A DNA stretch of 64,000 nucleotides from Sordaria brevicollis. Its lineage: Eukaryota; Ascomycota; Sordariomycetes; Sordariales; Sordariaceae. Shown here one piece after another: positions 10,868 to 23,400 of this stretch. The DNA lies in the NCBI GenBank assembly GCA_033439795.1, contig JAUTDP010000001.1, positions 2,728,001 to 2,792,000 on the forward strand. Reading direction: 5' to 3'. The position numbers and the translations under genes were made by a program. Below the pieces are notes generated by a model, which made no database searches, was not told the DNA's origin, and saw only the letters and a list, made by a program, of their open reading frames with translations. The number at the start of each line of letters is the position of its first letter. Position 1 is the first letter of the stretch.

Positions 10868-13800
10868 TTAGGGTTCCTTTCTATCCGTATTAATTTTACG
10901 CTTATCTTTATTATTACTATTAATTATATATATAATATTAAGGCTAAAAGGATAATTAAATATAAATCCTTCGATAAACGTAATCCGAGAGATAATTACA
11001 TATATTAATCCCGTAGCAAAATTATTATCCGAAACGTTTAAAATAGCTTTATTTATTATAGCTCCCTATAATTTATATATAATAATAGCGTAAATAATAA
11101 TAATAAGAAATTATTTACAAATATAGGGTTTATTTCCCTTTATATAATTATAGGTAGAGTGGAAGATAAATACGGTCTTTTCGTTAATACCTTTTAATAA
11201 ATCGTTTTCGAATATACGTAATTTATTATAATTAAGGAAATAGATTAATAATATATAAGGAAGGTTCTTTACGTTACGAAGGTTAATATTAGGAGACTTA
11301 TTATTAGTTTTCTATATAATATTTTAAATAATACCGATTATACCGTTAATTAAACCTTTTTTAACTTAATAATTTTTAATTAATATAACCCTGGCGTTTA
11401 GGATAATAGGAAGTTTTTTATAAAGGTTCCCCATTTAGTTAAATAAAATAGATGCCGTACTTTAACCTATATACATTACTATAATTTATATATATAGCCT
11501 ACTAAGATTAAATAGATGGTCTATATTATATTATTTAATTTTATTATTTATTGGATAAATATGTAAAATATTATTAAATTTATTTATATCGACGCTACTT
11601 TCTTTAAACCGATATATAATACGTATAGAAAGAAAATCCTAATTAGTATATAACGGTTATTTAATACGAACCCTATTAAAAACCCCTTTAAACGTTATTT
11701 ACTTTAAATTACCCTATTATATAATAATAGTAAATTTGATAGTTTTGTCGAAAGTATAATATATAGTCCGGTTAGACGATTCGGCGTTATTAAGGAGGTT
11801 ATTAGTAATTTATTTATATAGAACCTTTTCTATAATAGGTGGTAATTGGTAAAAGTTACCGATTAGAAAAATATTTATACCGTTAAACGGTTCTTCTATA
11901 CGAATAGGGAAAGCCCGTTTAAATTATTAATTTATAAAATATATTATCTTTAAACCGATTATAGACTTTTCGTTTATAATAAAATATTGGACGTATTATA
12001 ATCGACGCTATAATTAATTTATATTATTATTATTTATAGCCGGGAATTTAATAACCGTTTTAAATATAGGAAGCCGTAGGAAAAAGTATAGGGTAAATTC
12101 GTTAATATTATTAGCCGTAATATTTGTAGGAATAAAACGTATAATAACGGGCTTTTTGTTAATAGGCTTAACGGGGTTATTTAATAACTCTTTTAATTTA
12201 GTAGATAAAAAGTTAATAATAAAGGATTTCCTAATATTACCTTTACCGTCGAATTATATATAAAGAGGAGACGGGTTATTATTACGAAGAATGGCCGTAT
12301 AATAATCGATAAATATATTATAAATTAATTTCTACTTTGGGTTAAGCTTATTAAGAGTAATATTAATAACCTTTTTAACTATATATATACTTGGGTTTTT
12401 TTGTGCTTTCTACTTTTAATATTATTTTTATAAGTTAATATTATTAAAATCGGTATAGAATTTATAATATAGCGTTTAATTATAATGTAAATCCTTATTA
12501 TAATTACCGAAAAGGTTAATATTTTCGTTAATATTAAAGTTTCGGTTAAATCTTCGTATAGTATATATTATTTAATTAGTTTATTCTAATTCCCAGTCCC
12601 AATTTAATTCGTTTATAAATTCGAATTATTTATTATTAAGGGGCGCTATTAACCGTTCGCCGTAATAATTATAATTATAATTATAATATAATTTAAGATA
12701 ACGATTATATATTTCAAATTACGTATTATACGTAATACTATCGACGGTTTTTAAATTATCTTCGTTAATATAAAAGTAATGGAGTATTATTTTAATGCGG
12801 TAAAAATTCTTATATTAATCGGAGGCTGGGTTAAATTTATACTTAGGGATATATTTTAATATACGTACTTTTTTATAGAATTTTTATAATTTTATACTTT
12901 AATTAGTATATTTATAAAATTGGAAATAAATAAAATCGGCGAATTATTCGGCGCGTTATAAGTATTTATTATATTAGGGGATAAAATTGCGGATATCGTT
13001 ATCGATTTTAATAATATAATATCTTCGTTTATTTTATAATTTATAATTTATTAACCGAATTATACGTATACCTTTATAAAGGTTAAAATTAATAAAATAA
13101 TAATAAATTTCTTATATAGATTAATCCTTTTTAATAATTAATTTATTTATTAATTTAGTAGTAAAAGAAATTAATAGCCTATTAAACGATATACGAAGTA
13201 ATATTAAAACCGTAAATTCTTAGTACAATTTGGATTTAACTTCGGCTTTCGAATAGTATTTAACGATATAATATAATATAACCTTATTTATAATATATAG
13301 AAATATATTAATATTACCCTATTAATTTAAGGATATAGCCGGATTTTAAATATTTATTTATTTATTATTTTTAACCGGGTTAAAAATATTATATTAGGGA
13401 TTAAAATTACGGGTAATATATACCCGGTCGTATATATCCTTAGGGAAGTAAAATCGATACGATTAATCGTCTTTATTAGTAAAATTATTACCCTTTTTTA
13501 AACGCTTATAATAGGGATTGTATTTATATATTTAAATAACGTTAACGATATATAATAATATATTAAATATAGGTTATTCGTTTTCGTATATACGAATAAT
13601 TAAAATATCCGCTTTATTAACGAAATTTATTATACGCTTATAAAACTCCGGGTTTATAATAGTAATATATATACCCCAAAATTCGGCGAAATCGTTTATA
13701 CCCTATTAAATAGTAAAGTCTAATTTAAATATACCCTTATACTAATATAAATTATAATTATAAGGATTACTATAGGTTTATTACTTATATTTATTTTAGT

Positions 13801-16800
13801 AGTCGATAATATAGAATTTAGGCTTTAAGAAAACGTTAAGGAAAATTTAATACCTCTTTTAAAAATATTAAATAGTAATTAATAAATTATTATATAAATT
13901 ATCCGCCGTTAACTTTTACCGTTATAATTCTATAGAATTAAATTATATATTGTATTTGGGTATTAATATAATTAAAAATTTTTAACGGAGGTTAGTTAGT
14001 ATAAAGGTTAAGAAAAGGGATAGTATACCGAATATATAAACGTACGCTTCTAAATCTTATTTCCTCCTTCCTTAATAAAGCCGTATATTATATAAAGTAT
14101 TAATATATTTTATAATAGATTTTAATATTTATTCTAAACGGTTAATACGTTTAATAAATACCTTTTTAATATTTTCCGTAATAAATTTATTATTATTAAT
14201 ACTAGCGTAATACCGATTTTTTTAAAGGATTTATCTTCGTATAAGGGTATTGAATATAATAAAGCAGAAATGGGGATATTAAATAAAATAACTATTATAT
14301 TATTTTATAGCGTAGTCGATATATTCTTTATAAATAACTTTATATATTCGTTATTTAATAAAGTCCGCCTTCCTATATAGGTATAACGTTAGGAAGGTTA
14401 AAGAAAATAAATAGTATAAATTATTAAATTCGTCTAAGGGGGTAGAATATAAAAATTCAAGTATATTTATATAATTACGAATATTATTATATTTATTACA
14501 GTTTATATAGATTTCGGGAATAGAAAGTATTTTTTTAAAGGATAATAATAAATAATTTAATAAATTTACTAGGGTAATAGGGGTATAGGGATTAAAAGGA
14601 TAATTAGGGGGGAGATAAAGACCGTATATAGGATTTAGATTAATATATTTAAAACGATAATTTAAATATACTACTTTTCCTTAACGTTAATTTTAAATAT
14701 TTATTTAATTAATAAATTATTCGAATTATTTTTAGGCTAGAACAGTATTAGGAATAGTAACCTTATCCTTATAAATATTATTATCGTTACTAAGGGGGTT
14801 ATTTTTATCGATAATATTTAATTCGTCGAAAATTTAAATATTTACCTAATTAATAATATTACCGTCTTTTGGAAATTAGGAAAGCCGATTATAATTAATA
14901 TAAATATAGCGGTACTTAGGATAATATATAATTAAAAATTTAAATTATTATTAGATATAACGCTAATTAATTATAAAAGTGTATTGGAATTGCCGTATAA
15001 CGTATTTAGGAGCTTCTTTATTCGTAAGGATAGTATTATTCGGCTTAAATACGAATATATTTAACTCTTTAGGTAAAAGAAGTAGTATATTATATATTTT
15101 AGTAATATCCTTTAAAAAATAAGCTATATAACCGGTATATATATATTATTAACTACGAATTTAATATATTTATATAATTATATATACGATAGAAATGAAT
15201 ATTTCTTTAATAGGATTTAATTTAAGTAAATTATTAAAGATAGGGCCGAAATTTATATAATTAAGAATTAAAAATATTAGTATATTATTTAATTACTACT
15301 TTTTACGTTTATAAATATAATATTTATATTCGTTATTACGGTTAAAATTAAGGTCGAATTATTTCTTTTTATATAATATATATTCCTTATATTTAATATT
15401 AAATATTATATTGTTAAACTTCTTAATAAAGTCTTTATTTTCGTCTGTAATAGCCTTCTCTTCGAAAGGATTAGAATTTAGATTTAGAATTAAAGGGGGG
15501 TATTATAAACGGTATTATAAATTAGATTATAATATATATTTTAAATTAATTAGGTTTTTAGGAATTAATTAAGGAAGTTCGAAATAATTTTATTAGGTAT
15601 TTAAATCGGGAATAGGGGGCTTAGGAGGTATAGATTAGCGTTGAAAATAGCTACGGGGATATAGAATATAATAGAGAGGTTCCGCGCTAGGACGTTTAAT
15701 TATAATTAAAGGGCTTCGCGGTTAACGTAAAGAAAGAGGAGATAATAGTTAATATTCGCTATATTCGTTTAAATAGTTCTAATTAAAAATAATCTATCCG
15801 GAAAATAGTTAATTAGAATTACATTAATTAAAATCGTATTAATAACGTTAACCGGGAGATGGTATATTATTATTATCCGGGGTTAATAGTAAATAAAATT
15901 ACTATTTTAAACCGTTAATAAATTAACCGTTTATAATATAATACCATTAATAATATTCTTTAATATTATAAGGATTTATTATTTTATAATAGTATTATAT
16001 ATATAAATTATAAGGATATAATCCGTAAAATATAGGCCTTAAAAATATATTAATTATTACGAAAGGAAAGTAATATAGGAAGTGAATTATATATTCTATA
16101 TAATATTTATTAGTAGTATATACGGATAAATATATTATCGATATTAGTTATTAAGCTCCTAAGTTTTAATAGGGCGCCGAAGGTTATATAGATTGTTATA
16201 ATTAAAGTATAGTAGATTACGGTTAGGGGTACGTATATTAAGGGAAGTTACCTTTAATTGCGTTAGGGTATAGGTATTAAATGAGATTATTTATAGCCGA
16301 AACGGATTAGGTCGAATTAAAGTATTTTAACCTAATATATTAGGGGACGAAGTTTATTTATGCGGGTTTTATATAGTATTAATTAACGGTATAAGAAATA
16401 TTTATTCTCTATAACAACGGTAGATTTTATAATTTCTATTAATAATATTACGTATCCGTTTAATTTTTACTAAATCCGGTTAATATTAATAATAATAATT
16501 AGGAATATTTGGACCGTTAATATTAGTATTTTATATTAATTATTAAGGCGGAATATTATATATAATAAACCGTATATAACGGATAGCCGGTATTATAGGA
16601 GGAAGTTATATAATTGGAGCCGGAATCGGAATAAAAGCTAAATGTATTAGAGCCGGGGCCGGGGTTCGAAGCGGAGCGGGACGTATCCGAATTGGAGGCG
16701 GCGTATTCGGTATATTAGGGATTACTATAGGGGGTTCTATAATTAATGGAAATTTTTACCGAATAGTATATTATTTATTATAATATTCGATATAGTTTTA
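10868..16800 (-). pseudogene. Dead Helitron Rep-helicase (RIP-mutated)
   Basis: One minus-strand frame can be followed without indels from about 15.0 kb to a stop at 10868-10870, read through many RIP-made TAA/TAG codons. A Ser-rich stretch near 16.6 kb is in the same frame and may be the N-terminus; the true start is not visible. Helitron Rep-Hel proteins combine an HUH nickase with a PIF1-type helicase for rolling-circle transposition. The HUH site at 13754-13762 reads PYNYNLY, both His codons now Tyr. The paired-tyrosine motif reads YIVKY (13256-13270) and is intact. Helicase Walker A at 12224-12247 reads GKGNIRKS. Walker B near 11966-11980 reads IINEK, Asp to Asn. Motif VI-like GLIYVIISRI lies close to the C-terminus. 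The order Rep then helicase and the motif spacing fit Helitrons. It cannot encode a functional protein. Confidence 0.85.
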
Positions 16801-17960
16801 GATTAATTTATTAGGGTTTTTCTTATTTATAAATTCGGATAGGGGTAATTCTTATTTATAGGAACGATATATAAGCGATTAAGAATCGTTTTTATTATTA
16901 TTTTTATTATTTTTATTATTAAAAAGCGGTTATAGCTAATTAAAAGGAGGCGGTTACGTAGAAGGAGGCGGCTAGCTAAAAGGAAGGAATTGGTTAAAAC
17001 GTAGGATAAATATAATAATAACGATTATTTATATAATTAAAATAAATAATTAGTATTATATTAAAATAATATAATTTATATACGTAAAGGATAAATAAGT
17101 AAGGGATAATTATAAATAAATAGTATATTTGAAAATATAAAACGTATAAAATAGTTAAAAGTATTATACCGGTTAAAAGGGTTAGGGATTAAAGAGGGTT
17201 ATATATATATAAGCGATTACGGTTACGTAAGGACGGATATTAGGTTATTAAAAAAATTGGTATTATATTGCGTTAATAAAAGGAATATAGAATTGCGATA
17301 AAAAATACTTTATTTATTAAAAGAATTATAATTTTAATAAAATCGATTGCGCGTAATTGAATATAATTACGTAAAGACGGATACCGGGCTATTAATTAAT
17401 TAAAAGGAAATTGTATTATAAAAAATTAATTAATTAAATAAAATAATAGAAGAATATAAATTATAATTTATTATTACGATTATTATTTAATTATTAAATA
17501 GAAATGAAAAGGTATTATTCGTTTTAATTATTACGATTATTACGATTATTATAAGGATTGAAAAAAGTATTATTCGTTTATAAAAAGGCGGTATTATTTA
17601 CGAATAATCGACGTTAAATTTGCATAAACGGTAATTGGAAAGTAATATATACCTATTACGGTCGAGGTTTAATTTACGTAAGCGGTAATTGGGTTTTTAA
17701 AGCAATTATAACGTATTTACCTATTATTGGCAAAAGTTAACGACTTATAGATTGGGATAGGGTATATTTATATTACGATTTGTATTCTAATTAATTTTAA
17801 CCGCCCAAAATGCGGGGAATTGCGATTTTAATTAATTCTAATACGTAAAACTTCGGGTAAATTATATGGTATTTTTAGGGATTATTGTAAGGGTACGGTC
17901 TTATTATAGAAGAAACTACGTTTAACGCTTTATTTATTCCGTATTATGATACTACTTTCT
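16801..17960. repeat. RIP-mutated stretch, probably Helitron 5' side
   Basis: AT-rich DNA upstream of the minus-strand Helitron relic. It holds short internal echoes, for example AATTGCG/GATTGCGCGTAATTGA near 17300 and 17340 and GCGGTAATTGG near 17625 and 17680. No gene and no clear Helitron 5' terminus could be recognised. Confidence 0.35.
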
Positions 17961-17961
17961 T

Positions 17962-18015
17962 TAGACCATATTGAAGCGAAGCTTCAAACTAGACTATGTT
18001 GAAGCGAAGCTTCAA
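17962..18015. repeat. Twin hairpins in a 28-bp direct repeat
   Basis: The perfect hairpin TTGAAGCGAAGCTTCAA occurs at 17971-17987 and again at 17999-18015. Each copy is preceded by TAGAC-AT-TT, giving a 28-bp direct repeat that differs mainly by transitions. The arm matches 5388-5414 in inverted orientation. Confidence 0.75.
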
Positions 18016-19311
18016 ATAATTAAATAGGTAAAAGTGTAGTTTGCGCTAAATATATTAAAAACGGTTATTATATTGGCTACTGTCTTATAAATATTATTAA
18101 AGAAACCTTTGTTTAACCTTTAATTATTTATTAATTTATATATTTTCTAAGTGCTGGAGTATATATATAACCGTTTTTTCGAGTAGTAGGAGAAGAATTT
18201 AATTATAAAAGTTATAATTAAATATATTATCGCGTATATATAGGAGTACGCCGCTTTACTTCGTATTATTTCGGCTAGAAAATAGGTCGAAAAGAAAATT
18301 ATTACCTCGCCTATAGGTATAGGTATAATATTTATCCAACCGAAGGATAATATCGCCGCGTATACGGTATTATTTTTTATTAAGAAAGAGGAGAAATTTA
18401 AATCCGAAAAGGATAAAGAAATAGCTTTAAAGGTTAAATAAGTCGAAGCCTTAGAAAAGATTACCGAGGGCGTTATTATTATTAGTATTAATATTAATAG
18501 TATTTATAATAATTTATATAATATTTTCGAAATTATTGTAAATTATATCCTTTATTCTTAAATATTAAAACTTCGGTTAATTTTTATAATTATAATATAT
18601 TATTACTTATTATAATCTTTTTAATAAGCGCTCCCTTATTAATAATACGGCCCTAGCTAAGAAGGATAAGGGTAAGGAGCTTGAAGCTCTTAGTAATAAT
18701 AGTAATAGTAAAGGGAATAAGGGTAGTGAGGGTAGTAAGAGTAATAAGGGTAATAAAGGTAATAAAGTTATTAAATAGGATTAATATGATTTTTTTTTAT
18801 ATTTTTATTAATTATTACAAAATATAATCTTTTTTTATATTTCTTTTTTTTATATTATTATCTTTTTCGTAAAAGAATAGCGCTATAGCTTCGGTAAAAC
18901 CTCTTTAAAAGGTATTATTATAAAGAGAAATAAAAATTCTATTTAATAAATTACTTTTTAATAATAAAACTTTTTTATTATTATTTTAATCTTTAAAATA
19001 CTTTTTTAATATATAAAACCAAATTTCAATATTATATTTCGTAATACTTAATATAAAGTCTTTTAATTTTTTAATTTAAAATTCAAAACTTCAAAGTAAG
19101 GTTTATTTAATTATTTATATTCTATTAATAAAATTTTAAATATTCCGCTTTATATTTACTATTTATATATTAATACCGGTATTATCGTCAATATACCGGC
19201 CGCGGTTGCGTATATCGGCGCCGCGCTTACGCTTATTTATCGCTACGTAAGCGCGGTGTATACGGGATATAACGTAGTGCGTATAGGACTCTTAAGTTTC
19301 GAGTGATATTG
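18016..19311. repeat. RIP-mutated stretch with a Lys/Asn/Gly-rich coding relic
   Basis: At 18640-18780 a plus-strand frame reads as a Lys, Glu, Ser, Asn and Gly-rich tail ending at a TAG, possibly the C-terminus of a dead transposon protein. The family is not recognisable. At 18888-18901 lies GCTTCGGTAAAACC, of which CTTCGGTAAAACC recurs at 38891. Towards 19190-19300 the composition becomes CpG-rich and grades into the gene island. Confidence 0.4.
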
Positions 19312-19383
19312 CTGTTGCGTCCGTACGGTGGCACGGCAAATTGCCTAAAATGGACTTTGGAGGGAGTTGCGCGGACCTGGATA
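19312..19383 (+). repeat. Right arm of inverted repeat flanking the AT-rich block
   Basis: The plus strand here matches the minus strand of 1006-1082, with a core of GGCACGGCAAATTGCC and GCGCGGACCTGGAT. It marks the right edge of AT-rich block 1. Beyond 19383 the two copies no longer align clearly. Confidence 0.7.
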
Positions 19384-20461
19384 CCGTCCCCCCGTGCAAG
19401 TGGACATGGTGGCCCGCTTCCTTTACTCGTGGCCAAACCCAAAACGGGAAGGCGTGGGCTTTATCTTTCCACTCCCGTTGGATCTTTCTCACGTTTCTCT
19501 CCACCTCGGCCTCCCCAAGTTTCCAGGCTCGGTGCATGTCACCACCCAACCACTCCAACCTCTCTTCTCTTCAAGGTTGTCTTCTGTCATTCGCTTTTCT
19601 TCACATTCTCTTTTCTAGCTCTGCTTCGTGCCTTGGATACGGCATTGTATCCCAGTTGTCTTTTTCTTTTTTTTTTCGAGATACCCCATCTAATCTCTTT
19701 CACGCAACCATCCCAACTTCATCGCCCGGACTTCTTCCCTTCGTCTTTCGTCCCGCCAGGCTGACAGAGGACGATATCTTGGCTTTCCCCAAGACAAGCG
19801 GAGTGTTCAAACCCTAGCACATCGCCTATCGCAGTTGACACAAAGAGCCCGAAACCCAAGCGACGGGGAGCGAATTTCCATCGAAACAACCCCACGAGTC
19901 TTTCGAAACTGAGTGGTGGTTAATTTAACTTTTTTTTTCTTCGCGACACCATAGTACAGCAGATATACCCTGGTTGAAGCGTGCATCAAAGTTTCCGTCT
20001 GCCTTCGAGACTCTGACATCGCGATTCGAATTCCTGCAAAGTTCCCTGTCGTTTGGCCGCCGAAGCACCAGTTGCGCAGCAGCACTCTGTCACTCAAACT
20101 CCACTAAAGCGCAACTAATGCGGAGGTGACTTACGAGTTAATCGCCTCTGATCATCGAGACTCCGTCAACGAACCTACCGCCCCCCCCCCCCCCCCCCCC
20201 GTCCGACCCTGGACTTTGGTCGCCAGAATGCTTTGAAGGTTCTCCAGCGAGATCACCAACCAGACCGCTACTATCTCGAAAGAAGCTTCTTTTGTTTCTT
20301 TTTTCCCTGCAGGGAGTCGGTCACATACGCCATTGCCATTCTTGCGATATAAGAGGAAGGGCATGTCGAATTGCTGTTTAGGAAACGAACGATAGGTCGT
20401 CGCGCAACACGTTTTACACCGACTTGCTTGGGAGCCGCGACAAACCGCTTCTTCCACCAAC
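19384..20461 (+). promoter_or_regulatory. Upstream region and leader of the flippase gene
   Basis: Ordinary-composition DNA with CT-rich tracts (for example 19600-19680 and 20290-20320), typical of fungal promoters and leaders. Short frames on both strands have no recognisable domain. A run of 20 C lies at 20181-20200. No clear TATA box or intron could be fixed. Confidence 0.5.
20181..20200 (+). repeat. Poly(C) tract, 20 nt
   Basis: A perfect run of 20 C sits 261 bp upstream of the flippase start codon. It could form an i-motif, or a G-quadruplex on the other strand, and is likely length-variable. It is also a common site of sequencing or assembly error. Confidence 0.9.
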
Positions 20462-23400
20462 ATGGCCGGCCCAGGCCACCAGCCAGATCCCACCGAGGCT
20501 CTCAGAGACCGACTAGAGAACATCGAACTGCAGCAGAATGAAGTCCAAGTTCCTCGACCGGCATTGCGCCGCCTACCAGCCTCGACGCCCTCGCTAAGGC
20601 TAGGGCAACGGCGATCAACCGACGGCCGACATCCTGCGGCGCATGGGAGACCAAGCCTCGGGCTTCCTAGGCATTCATCCCATCTTGCTCCCGAAACACC
20701 AACAACCCCCCTATCACCTGCTTCACCATCGGCTACGCGCGTGCGATTCAGTCTCGATATTCAAGATGACGATCTCCCGAGGTCTGGGCGCCCCAGCCTG
20801 TCGCGCCCGAGTTTGCAACTTCCACCCCAACTATATACAATCAACTCTAATATCGACCCTTCTGCCTCGTCCTCAAGGCCTACCAAACCAAATCGCCCAA
20901 GTCTGGAGCCGCGACACAGCGAAGCGAATAGCACCCGGTCTCGTATATCCCTGACATTACCACGACAACGCTACGATGAGGCATACGGCGACGTCAACAG
21001 TGCAATGGCCACAGAGGAGGAAACCAAGATCACCCTCGACACCTACAAGGACTGGATTGGAAGACAGAAGGAGAGACAAAAGAGGTTAACGAGCGATCCC
21101 TTGAATAGGATCAAGGCCAGGGCAGAGGAAGCGTATCAGAAATACATCATCGAGGGCCTTTTGCGACAAAGGCCTATACCCCCAAGCGCAGATGGAAGGC
21201 ACATACCATTGAAGCCCGGCTTGGTACGACAGACGCCTTTGATCGACGAACGAACAGGTCGGCCCTACGTTTCAAACTTTATCCGCTCCAGCAGATATAC
21301 TGTCTACGACTTTCTGCCGAAGCAGCTCTTTTTCCAGTTCAGCAAGCTCGCCAACTTCTACTTCCTTGTTATTGGTATTCTGCAGATGATTCCTGGTCTC
21401 AGTACTACCGGAACGTACACGACAATAGCACCTCTGATTGCATTCGTGTGCATTAGTATGGCAAAAGAAGGTTATGATGATTACCGCCGGTACAGACTCG
21501 ACAAGTTGGAGAATAGGAGTGCAGCGTTTGTGTTGGACCCCGATGGCACCGTCACCACAAGAGTACGAGGAAGGAAACGTGGGATGCTTATGGAAATGGT
21601 TGGGAAAGGCAAAAAGCCTACCGAGGACGGCGCTGCTACGGAATTAGCTGGGCTAGAAAGGGTGACTACGGCTGAAGTCGATCAGGGTGAGGGTGAAGGC
21701 GAGCGTGAGCCATGGGCAAGAGTGGAATGGCAGGACATCAGAGTTGGCGACATTGTCCAGTTGCAGAGAGACGAGAACGTGCCCGCCGACATGGTGCTTC
21801 TTCACGCCACTGGCCCGAACGGGATTGCGTATATCGAGACTATGGCATTGGATGGCGAGACCAATCTCAAGAGCAAACAGGCTTGCCCCTTGCTGCTCGA
21901 CCACTGCTCCTCTATCAACGCCATGGCCCATTGCGATGCCACGGTCGTCTCCGAAGACCCGAATCTTGACCTCTACAACTACGAAGGCCGAGTCACCGTG
22001 AATGGAGAGACGATGCCCTTGACCTCCAATCAGATCGTATACAGAGGCTCAACCCTGCGAAATACGACCCAGGCAATCGGGATTGTGGTCAACACAGGCG
22101 AGGAGTGCAAGATCCGGATGAATGCGCACAAGAACGTCCGCACCAAGGCACCGGAGATGCAGTTTATGGTCAACCGCATCGTTATGCTTCTCGTGGTCTT
22201 TGTCGTTGCGCTTGCTGTTGGGTGTACTGGTGGCTATATCATGTGGCATCGCAGCCACGAAAAGAAGGCTTACTATCTCATTGAGCAAAAGGTCCCCCTC
22301 AAGGAGATTGTGATCGGTTTTATTATCGCTTTCAACACGCTGATCCCCTTGTCGCTGTATGTCAGTCTCGAGATCATCAAGCTTGGGCAGCTATACCTAC
22401 TTGCGGACGTCGAGATGTACGACCCAAAAACAGACACGGCAATGAGCGCCAACACTACGACAATCTTAGAAAATCTCGGCCAAGTCAGCTACGTGTTTTC
22501 GGACAAGACGGGTACACTGACTGAAAACCTGATGAGATTTCGGAAGATCAGTGTGGGAGGAGCTTCATTTCTTCACGACTTGGATTTGCGAAAAGAGGCG
22601 GAGAAGGCAAAGCAAAAGCAGCTCGCCCAGGATCTGCCGAAGCGCAGTCTCTCAGTCTCAGCCAAACCGCGGCCCTCTAACGTCGACGCCTCTTTGGAGC
22701 CGCTTGCGGAAGAGTCGAGCCACGAACCTATTGTCGCCAACCAGTCTGTGTGGCACTCGAGTGCTGGTGTAAAGCACGGACAGCCTGAACCGAATACCGA
22801 GGACTTGATCCGCTATATCCAGCAGAGGCCTAACACGCCGTTTTCCCGCACCGCTAAACACTTCATTCTCTGCATTGCGCTCTGCCATACTTGTCTTCCT
22901 GAGACCAAGGAGGATGGCGAGATGACCTTCCAGGCGGCATCTCCTGATGAGTTGGCCTTGGTGGAAGGAGCTAGGGATTTGGGCTATCTGGTTATCGATC
23001 GTCCTGCGCAGGCCATCAAGATTCAAACTATCGACGCCGAAGGCAACCCTGTTATCGAGACATACCAGGTTCTGGACGTCATTGAGTTCAGCAGCAAGCG
23101 GAAGCGCATGTCAATCGTCATTCGCATGCCCGACGGGTCCACCTGTATATTCACCAAGGGTGCTGACAGCATGATTTTGCCTCGTCTCAAGCAGAGTAAC
23201 CTAGCCATCCAGACCGCCAGCAAGATAGGGCAGCTGGCCAGCATGCGTAAGAGTATGGAGCAGGAGAAGGCTCTTCGTCGGCTTAGTCTCCACAGCATTA
23301 AGCGTGACAGCATGAATCTTGTTCGGGCCTCCCGTGCTTCGATGGATCACCGGAGAGTTTCGCGTAAGGGTAGCACACGCCGGTCTAACACTTATTTCAC

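Larger units (their letters stand above)
1076..19290. repeat. RIP-mutated AT-rich repeat block 1
   Basis: The block is strongly AT-rich and has almost no CpA dinucleotides, while CpG, CpC and CpT persist. This is the footprint of repeat-induced point mutation, in which C in CpA becomes T on either strand of duplicated DNA. Reading frames of former transposon proteins can still be followed if TAA and TAG are read through, because RIP makes transitions and no indels. The block holds a dead Helitron, several tandem repeats and at least one unidentified element. Known RIP blocks in Neurospora are H3K9-methylated heterochromatin with DNA methylation; that state is expected here, not shown. Confidence 0.9.

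Noticed and set aside
19303..19817. Overlapping 83-158-codon frames upstream of the flippase
   Set aside because: They lie in a pyrimidine-rich leader, have several alternative frames and no recognisable protein features.
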